64,000 nt of DNA from Mucidula mucida (lineage: Eukaryota; Basidiomycota; Agaricomycetes; Agaricales; Physalacriaceae). Below, piece after piece: positions 57,618-64,000 of the stretch. How positions within the stretch are numbered: position 1 is the stretch's first letter; every line of letters begins with the position of its first letter. The position numbers were made by a program, and so were the translations under genes. The stretch is taken from assembly GCA_015501055.1 (NCBI GenBank), contig JADNYV010000019.1, positions 310,001 to 374,000 of the forward strand, read 5' to 3'. The notes under the pieces are model-generated. The model ran no database searches and was not told where the DNA came from. It was given only the letters and a program-made list of their open reading frames with translations.

Positions 57618-58394
57618 ATGGCCACCGTCTTTCAGAAGCGCGTCCACTGGAAAAACGAAATGGTCCAGCTGCCGCCTAATAACGGTATGCTCCATTTCCC
57701 CCAGCATCGACGCGTCCGAACCACACCTCTTACGTCCGCAATAAAGCTGTCGCCGAAGCGCGTCTACTGCCCCACACCACCAAAGCGGACGTACCCCATA
57801 TACGCGCCATCCGTCTCTTCCTCCAGCTCATCATCATCATCATCATCCATGAATGCCCAGCCGTCCACGTCTTACGTGTCTACACAACCACCACTCGCCG
57901 CCAAGGTCCCCCACAAAGCGTCGCCGTATACCACTGCGGCTGTAACGCTAGCGCCACGTCCTCCGCCGACCCAACCAGCGCCGCGCGTGTCGATTCACCG
58001 CGCGCTCCGCATGGGCACCTGTACGCCCCTCCATGTCTCGTCAACGTCGAAGCGCCAGTGGGAGGCCTGTGCGCATGAGCGTGCATGCCATCCTCCATTA
58101 CGGCGCCTCTATATTCTTGTGGAGGCGTCATTAGGCGGACGGTACAACATCGAGGTGACGCCTCATAATATGGACGGGTTTGTTACCGTGGGGGATGTTT
58201 TTCAGAGGACGATGTTAGTTCTCCGAGATCATTTGAAGCTGGGCGGGGAACAGAAGACGTGTTCCTGCGGGTCGCCGCTCGACGGCGCGCACTCAACCGA
58301 GTCAAGTCAGTTTCTGGGCTTGACAGTACGGTCACCGGAGGGTGACCAATCCAAGTGGAAACTGCATTTGAAGCTGGGCCGGATTCACGCATGA
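57618..58394 (+). CDS. DUF6699-type protein
   Basis: Single exon, 258 residues from the ATG at 57618 (MATVFQKRVHWKNEMVQLPP); an in-frame ATG at 57576 would add 14. The N-terminal half is Pro/Ser-rich with a Ser run coded partly by TCA repeats. The C-terminal half matches the DUF6699 pattern: VSIHRALRMGTCTPLHVSST, ACHPPLRRLYILVEASLGG, YNIEVTPHNMDGFVTVGDVF, followed by a helix (RTMLVLRDHLKLG) and FLGLTVRSPEGDQSKWKLHL. DUF6699 is frequent in agaricomycetes and uncharacterised. No signal peptide. Intact. Confidence 0.76.
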   Translation: MATVFQKRVHWKNEMVQLPPNNGMLHFPQHRRVRTTPLTSAIKLSPKRVYCPTPPKRTYPIYAPSVSSSSSSSSSSSMNAQPSTSYVSTQPPLAAKVPHKASPYTTAAVTLAPRPPPTQPAPRVSIHRALRMGTCTPLHVSSTSKRQWEACAHERACHPPLRRLYILVEASLGGRYNIEVTPHNMDGFVTVGDVFQRTMLVLRDHLKLGGEQKTCSCGSPLDGAHSTESSQFLGLTVRSPEGDQSKWKLHLKLGRIHA

Positions 58395-59039
58395 ATGCCA
58401 GTGCTCTTCGTTTCCTGTAATACTATTTTCCCTTTCGCGGGCGACAGCGTCGTCTTGCTCCTGTATCACTGCGTGTACTTGTACTTTTTCGTATTCATCA
58501 GTGTTATTTTAGTATCGTTGCACTTCTTTATTTCTAATCGACACAGTATGTACAGTATTAGTGTATCAACAATCTACCTTCAATCTCGCCTGCCCGGACA
58601 GTAAGATGCCACATCTAACATTACTAGTTCTTGAAACGAGTGTGAGGTGATCCATATAAACAGGCTGCGTCGCAGAGGTCTAGTCACGCCCAGATGTTTC
58701 TCCAAAGAACTGCACGAATGCATTAATGTGCCAGCGTTTACAGCATCAGCGGTTCTCAGACATTGCAAGTCCGAACACTGACTCTCGTATCATCGGCCTG
58801 ACTGCATCGTAATAAACGCCTCAGGTACATCGGTAGTTCGCTGTGGTCATTCCGAGCCAGGACAAGCCTTGCTCGAGCAATTTAATGAAAAGGTTCGAAC
58901 CCTATCCAGTCGTCAGTTATCTAATCTCATCCTCAAGAAAAAAAGGAACTAACGAGGACTTTCATCCGGCAGGTATCTTGTTCGACTGTTTTTGGCGGGC
59001 TGCGCACCCTATAAAATCCTTGAACAACCAAAGTCACTG
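58395..59039. other. Convergent intergenic region
   Basis: Between the ends of the DUF6699 gene and the PPR-like gene. T-rich trailer after 58395; nothing else recognised. Confidence 0.4.
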
Positions 59040-61835
59040 TCATAGTGAAAAATGACTTACCAGTGTCGTCTTCTTCAACGGAGCACGTTTTGGATATCTC
59101 ATGAACGAGTCGCGCTCAACCATCGCCCAATCCTGGTACAGAGTGTCAAAGAACACGCTCTGGCCCCGTTTATAATCAAAGCGTCGGCGGAAACGACTGT
59201 GAACCTCAATAAGGGCGGGGAAGTTCCGGCGTATGAGGAAGCCGCGCATTAAATGCATGTACAAGATGAAGTAGCCGTCGCGCTCTAGCGATGATTCCTG
59301 GGAAAATGGGGAAGACTCCTCTTCCTCGTCATCTACTGGTGACGGTGATGAATAGTCGGTCGGGGAAGGCGATGCCGATGAGGACTCGTCGAGAGACAAT
59401 GATGATTCTTGAGTCATTGACGGAGCGTCAAGAGCGGACCAGAAATTGTCATCGCCCAACTCATTCTCAGCTGAACCATCCCTTGCAATTTCATCAGCCC
59501 ACCTCGATCTCACAGGCCCAACCTCCTCAATGCTTTTGAATCTCGGGGGCGCACGGTCTTCAGGAGACCCCGTGGCAGAGGCCGTATAGCTGGCAGGCAT
59601 CGTAGCTTCTATCTGATCCAACAGCAGGAACGCCAACCTATGATCATCTGTCTTCGCAGCGAATCCAGCGACTATAGTAAACTCGGCAATCTCCGGATTC
59701 ACGCCTACCGCGGCCATGTCGTTGAGGATGTTGACGCCACGAGCCGCGCCGCCGTGGGACATGAGACGCAGGAGAAAGCGATGGAAGGCGTGCGGGTGGA
59801 CTTTGGGTGCAAAGGGAATGACCACGTCCTTGGTCTGTGAACCGCCTGGCGGCAACAATTCAGCTGGCTCGGGTTCGCGCCGACAATTACGGAGGAGGTC
59901 CAAGTAGAGATCCTCCACACGGCCGATGTGATTCGCTCTGCCTGACAGACATTGCCAGATGATAGCATTAGCTTTATCGTCCCCCAACAGCTTTCCCCGC
60001 GAGGGTATAGGTCTGTGCATTCGACTTGAGGGGGTTGGATAAGGAACGCTTTGGGCCAATAGTAAACGGGGAAGCCCAACGACGTAGAAATTGGCGAGGT
60101 ATGTGTTAAGGACCTGTGTATAGTCGTTGCGGCGGAAATAGTATATCATCTCAAGGAACATGAGCTGGGAGGCCGAGGGGTAGTGGGTTCTGAAATACTT
60201 CGTGCGCAACAGGTCAAGACCACGGGTGCGGCCGGTTTGCATATAACGCTCATAGAAATTCATGAGTGTCCAAGGATGGGGGGACGTCCCGGTCGTGGCG
60301 AGGCGATGGAGATAGCGCAAGGATTCGGCAAGGTTAGAAAAATAGACTACGTCGTCGGTCGACTGGGTGTGGTCTGTAATGTTAATGAGATCATCAGCGA
60401 AGCCGGTTAGCTGTGGGTCATCCTTGTCTAGCTCGGTAAGGATATGATCTGGTCTACGTCGACGTGGCGGCGTATATGTTTTTGGCGCGACGTCGGAAGG
60501 TAGAAATGTTTCGGGTTTGATGTTGGGAAAAAAATTCTGCGCTTGTAGAAGCGACGCGGCTCTAATCTCCGGGGCGACCTGATACAAACGCATCGCTCGG
60601 AAGTAAATCTTTCGATAAACCGCTGGCGCGGTCAATAACCCTAGCTTTAACGAAGCAACGCTTTCCATGTATGCATGGACATGATCCTGGATATTATGGT
60701 AAGTGTTGAGGACGACGTCGTTCTCTGCAAAACGAAGCACGTCCATCCGTCGGAGAAGGATATGGGTGTATCCTTTGGCAGCGCATATTTCGAGGAACGG
60801 AATGGCTAGACGCATGTTCACCACGGGTGCCCAGAAAAGTTTCTTGCTCAAGAGGTAAAACCTTTCCTGAACGTTGAGATGGAAGGGAGGGACTAGAGAA
60901 AACCACCTCTTGAAGTCTTGGACACCACCGGGACTGAAATAGGATTCGGCAGCGATGACCCAGGTGTTAGAGAAGGGAATATCGACACCCAATTCCAGAG
61001 CTTCGTCAAGGAGAACGTCTGCTTGGGCGAATTCGCGGTTGTGAATGGCTTGTTCAATATTAGCTAGAATACTCGCAGAGGGATTGGCTCCACCATCCCA
61101 GTTGACTAAGGGAGTGGGCATAAAGGATGTGTACTCGGAGAGATTCTCTTCCTCGAGGAATGAATTGGAGGAGGGCGGGGGTAAGACTGGAGGAAGGAGG
61201 GCGGTTTGGAGGGGAGCGATGTACTCGACTGGGCTAGTCGTGAAGTGACTCTTGATGAACCAGGTGAGGACTCGTGCACGGACAAAATGGGTGGACCCAT
61301 TCTCCGCCATCGTCATCCCAAAGTGGAATAAGAGTGCCGGCTTCCCGGCGGCAGCCATGAAATGGAGAGCCTTTAGTAGCTGGTCAAATTTGTACATGCC
61401 GAAGTTCCAAGGAGACGGCAGTTCCGCTTTGTCGACCTTTGGGATAAGTCGGACCCATTGTGTAAAGGATTGCACATCTTCGGTGGTTTGAGCGACGTTT
61501 AAGGCCGCGGAAGCGTAGATGAAATCGGGTGGAATCGTCCTTCCAACCTCGAGCAATTCATCGCGGACGCGATTAGCCAAGCTCCAGTCCTGCTTGGCCA
61601 CCACTTTGGCAAGGGCCTCTGGCTGCAACATACTGGGCGCTGGCATCGGCAATGTCCGCGACTGCTGCGATGGTGGAGGCTCAAAGACAGCCGCGTTGGG
61701 TGGGTCTGCTGGCGTCGGCTCCTGATGTGGCGTCCAGGATGGGGGTTTGCGAAAGTGGTCCGCGAATGACCGCGAAGACACAATCAGTCGCATGGCACGC
61801 CATTTGTTCGGCGCCAACAGATGTGCCAATACCAT
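59040..61835 (-). CDS. PPR-like mitochondrial protein
   Basis: Single long frame of 931 residues. The N-terminus is basic and hydroxylated (MRLIVSSRSFADHFRK from Met15), a typical mitochondrial presequence. The body is made of paired helices with weak pentatricopeptide character: ANIEQAIHNREFAQADVLLD with EALELGVDIPFSNTW, HAFHRFLLRLMSHGGAARGV with NILNDMAAVGVNPEIAEF, and TIVAGFAAKTDDHRLAFLLL. PPR proteins bind organelle RNA. A Ser/Glu-rich insert lies near residues 800-840. The last codons sit beside a GTAAGT donor, so a short extra C-terminal exon after an intron of about 45 bases (ending DFIGCAARQKQSNKIPAG) is possible. It shares a 268-base divergent promoter with the kinase. Confidence 0.7.
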   Translation of the reverse strand: MVLAHLLAPNKWRAMRLIVSSRSFADHFRKPPSWTPHQEPTPADPPNAAVFEPPPSQQSRTLPMPAPSMLQPEALAKVVAKQDWSLANRVRDELLEVGRTIPPDFIYASAALNVAQTTEDVQSFTQWVRLIPKVDKAELPSPWNFGMYKFDQLLKALHFMAAAGKPALLFHFGMTMAENGSTHFVRARVLTWFIKSHFTTSPVEYIAPLQTALLPPVLPPPSSNSFLEEENLSEYTSFMPTPLVNWDGGANPSASILANIEQAIHNREFAQADVLLDEALELGVDIPFSNTWVIAAESYFSPGGVQDFKRWFSLVPPFHLNVQERFYLLSKKLFWAPVVNMRLAIPFLEICAAKGYTHILLRRMDVLRFAENDVVLNTYHNIQDHVHAYMESVASLKLGLLTAPAVYRKIYFRAMRLYQVAPEIRAASLLQAQNFFPNIKPETFLPSDVAPKTYTPPRRRRPDHILTELDKDDPQLTGFADDLINITDHTQSTDDVVYFSNLAESLRYLHRLATTGTSPHPWTLMNFYERYMQTGRTRGLDLLRTKYFRTHYPSASQLMFLEMIYYFRRNDYTQVLNTYLANFYVVGLPRLLLAQSVPYPTPSSRMHRPIPSRGKLLGDDKANAIIWQCLSGRANHIGRVEDLYLDLLRNCRREPEPAELLPPGGSQTKDVVIPFAPKVHPHAFHRFLLRLMSHGGAARGVNILNDMAAVGVNPEIAEFTIVAGFAAKTDDHRLAFLLLDQIEATMPASYTASATGSPEDRAPPRFKSIEEVGPVRSRWADEIARDGSAENELGDDNFWSALDAPSMTQESSLSLDESSSASPSPTDYSSPSPVDDEEEESSPFSQESSLERDGYFILYMHLMRGFLIRRNFPALIEVHSRFRRRFDYKRGQSVFFDTLYQDWAMVERDSFMRYPKRAPLKKTTLVSHFSL

Positions 61836-62103
61836 TCATGTGAGCCCACTAGAGATGCACAGGTAAGGTCAAATAAATGTCAAAATGGCCAGACATACCT
61901 GCTAGGCCGTCCCGCCTTTTCTCGTCGCTGTTGGTGCGGAAAGGAAAATTCTGTGACGTGACCCAATCGGTCATGCCCTCGTCGGCAATTCGTCACTCCG
62001 GATCTCCCAGCGACTTTCTTTCCTTCTACCATCATCTACTCTCCCTGCTGCTTGCTGGACGAGCTGCTCGCCTTGGTTATCTCTGCGTCTCCCGCCTCCC
62101 GCC
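61836..62103. promoter_or_regulatory. Divergent promoter of the PPR-like and kinase genes
   Basis: 268 bases between two start codons facing away from each other. C/T-rich tracts precede the kinase start. No TATA box seen on either side. Confidence 0.45.
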
Positions 62104-64000
62104 ATGTCGTACCCGCTCTCCTCGAGCCCGCCTCGGGCACCCCCAATCAAGTACAACGCGCCGCTCGGAACTCGCTGGGAAAAGGAGAAAGCCGCCGCAG
62201 GAGGCGCACAGGCGTTTGATCTGCCCTCTGATCCCAAGAACATTGGTCCGTGGATTATAGGCGAGTGCGTCGGCAAAGGCGCTTCTGGTCGTGTCAAAAT
62301 CGCCAAGCACAAGGTAACCGGACAGTTTGCCGCCGTCAAGATTCTTCCGCTCGCTCCTCTTGTCAACTCGCGCGCGTCTCTCGCTACTCAGCAAGCAAAA
62401 ACCGAAAAGCAGCGTCTAGGCATCGATCGCGAGATCACCATGATGAAGCTTATGAACCATCCCAACATCCTACGCATATATGACGTTTACGAAGGCAAGA
62501 AGGAGCTCTTCCTAGTACTAGAATACGTCGAAGGTGGCGAATTGTTCGACTTTCTAGTCAACCGCGGCCGTCTTCACTCTCATGAAGCTCTCACATTCTT
62601 CCGTCAGATCGTTTATGGTCTCAACTACGCGCATACATTCTCTATTATTCACCGTGATCTCAAGCCGGAGAACATCCTAATTGCTTCCCTTTCTCCGCCT
62701 GTAATCAAAATCGCTGATTGGGGTATGGCCGCCTTTGCCCCGCCTTCCCTGCAACTCGAAACAAGTTGCGGCTCCCCGCACTATGCCAGTCCGGAGATCG
62801 TCAATGGCGAGAGATATCAAGGAAACGCTACGGATATCTGGAGCTGCGGTGTAATTCTCTTCGCTCTTCTTACTGGTCGGCTTCCATTCGATGACAAGAA
62901 TGTCAAGAATCTGCTCAACAAAGTGAAAAGCGGTAAATTCGATATGCCTCAATGGCTCGACCCTCTCGCTCAAGATCTTTTGTCTCGAATGCTCGTCGTC
63001 GATGTCTCTCGACGGATAACGGTTAGCCAGGTGTCATCTCATCCGTCCATAATCCTAACCTGCGTTCCCTAGATTCCTGAGATTCTCTCGCATCCTTGGA
63101 TGGTCATATCCACTGCAGCCACGCGCTGCGTCGTCATGGACAATCCGTCTCTTCCTCCATCTCCCAGCACATTGGCTCGTCCTATCCCCGATCCCGCCAT
63201 GATCGACCAGGAACTCTTCTCGTCGCTACGTATAATCTGGGGCAGGCATGCGGACCCACGAGGCGACAACATCAGGGAAGATCTATGCTCTCCAGCCGGT
63301 CGCGGCGTTCATGCAAAGGCGTTCTATTTCTTACTCGTCAAGTATCGTGAGGAGACCTCAAAGATGAATGAGGTTGAAGAAGTCAACGTATCCCTTCCTA
63401 CAACTGCCTTACCTAGCATGACGTTCAATCTTGGTTGGGAGTTGGATACCCAAATCGGCGCTGATCTTCTCAAGAAGTACGATGCTTGCAGAGCGTCTAT
63501 CGCTGCTCCAGAAGCGCTCGCTCCTCAAGTTCGCTCTCAATCCATCATTCACCCCATCCCTCAGACCAAAGCCAATCCCCTGCCGATGAGGCGTGCCGTC
63601 ACGACTGTTGTTCGTGAACGTCCCGCATCGCCTGCTGGACCTCGCAACCCCATAGATAATAAGCCGTCTACACGCTCATCGATGCAAAGTCAGAAGGGAT
63701 ACCCGAAGTCATCATTCGCAATGCAAGGAGGCGTACGCCATTCTGGTGTACGACGAGGCTACACGTTTTCTCACTCACCCGCCAACGACGAACCGCCCTC
63801 TCCCGTACCGATGCTTCCATTTGTGCAACGTCGTCATTCGCACCGAGCGTCGCAACGAGTATCATATCAACTAGGTCCTATAGAATCTGTAGCTTCAGCC
63901 ATTCCTGACCCTCCACCTTCTCCCACTCGTCGCTCCTCGAATAAATGTTCAAGCCCTGTCGATGTTACTCCCTCTCCTCATCTGTTACCCGCCTTAGTGC
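62104..64000 (+). CDS. Ser/Thr protein kinase of the Gin4/Hsl1/Cdr2 (CAMK, NIM1-like) group, partial at window end
   Basis: Exon 1 62104-63030, intron 63031-63072, exon 2 from 63073 open to the window end. Kinase domain residues ~45-325: glycine loop GECVGKGASGRVKIA, catalytic Lys in AAVKILP, EYVEGGELFDFLV, HRD loop IIHRDLKPEN, metal loop IKIADWGMAAF (Trp in place of Phe), activation segment ETSCGSPHYASPEIV, DIWSCGVILFALLTGRLPF and, after the intron, IPEILSHPWM. The TSCGSPHYASPE segment is typical of the Gin4/Hsl1 septin-associated and cell-cycle kinases that control morphogenesis and Wee1/Swe1. A long Ser/Pro/Arg-rich tail follows, as in that group, and runs off the window. Confidence 0.95.

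Noticed and set aside
58890..58910. tRNA T-arm-like GGTTCGAACCC
   Set aside because: No acceptor, D or anticodon stems can be built around it.
1..64000. Biosynthetic gene cluster
   Set aside because: A P450, an MDR reductase and a Zn2Cys6 factor are present but lie 10-40 kb apart with housekeeping genes between, and no synthase gene is seen.

Overview
The window is nuclear DNA from a filamentous basidiomycete, most likely a mushroom-forming agaricomycete. Genes are split by many short introns (about 45-60 bases, GT...AG), codon use is balanced, and the families are typical of that class: DUF6534 and DUF6535 membrane proteins, a DUF6699 protein, basidiomycete arrestin-like proteins, a Zn2Cys6 regulator with the usual RCDGARPICGQC core, and a Gin4/Hsl1-like kinase. 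I see no bacterial, viral or CRISPR sequence and no recognisable transposase or reverse transcriptase.

Layout. 0.5-17 kb: a small conserved protein, a PAQR membrane receptor-like protein, a cytochrome P450, two tandem arrestin-like genes (the first broken), a membrane-anchored coiled-coil protein, and a DUF6534 membrane protein on the minus strand. 17-20 kb: a coactosin-like actin-binding protein, an intron-containing tRNA-Thr followed by a structured repeat, and a decayed copy of a family that recurs at 36-39 kb. 20.9-32 kb: a Sec2-type Rab exchange factor, a secreted GH31 glycosidase with 18 exons, an F-box/LRR protein and a Zn2Cys6 transcription factor. 33.8-45.6 kb: a GRGG-repeat protein, three tandem copies of an unrecognised roughly 220-residue family, a DUF6535 membrane protein, an MDR oxidoreductase and the NAC beta subunit EGD1. 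46.7-52.9 kb: a Cys-rich coiled-coil protein, an intron-containing tRNA-Ser, a DUF6987 protein and RAD52. 52.9-57.6 kb is gene-poor and repeat-bearing. 57.6-64 kb: a DUF6699 protein, a PPR-like mitochondrial protein and a protein kinase cut off by the window end.

The genes do not form one pathway. Housekeeping genes (EGD1, RAD52, coactosin, Sec2, kinase) are mixed with lineage-specific families. The most notable unexplained item is the family at 36264-39234 (plus the relic at 18973-19796): four copies share four exons, three intron phases and distinctive blocks, but match no domain I know. A second theme is that many otherwise well-formed genes contain single-base frameshifts, almost all repaired by adding one base and several lying in homopolymers. 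That points to deletion-type assembly error at least as much as to pseudogenes.

Exon borders were placed by eye from splice sites and reading frame; no alignment or database search was run.
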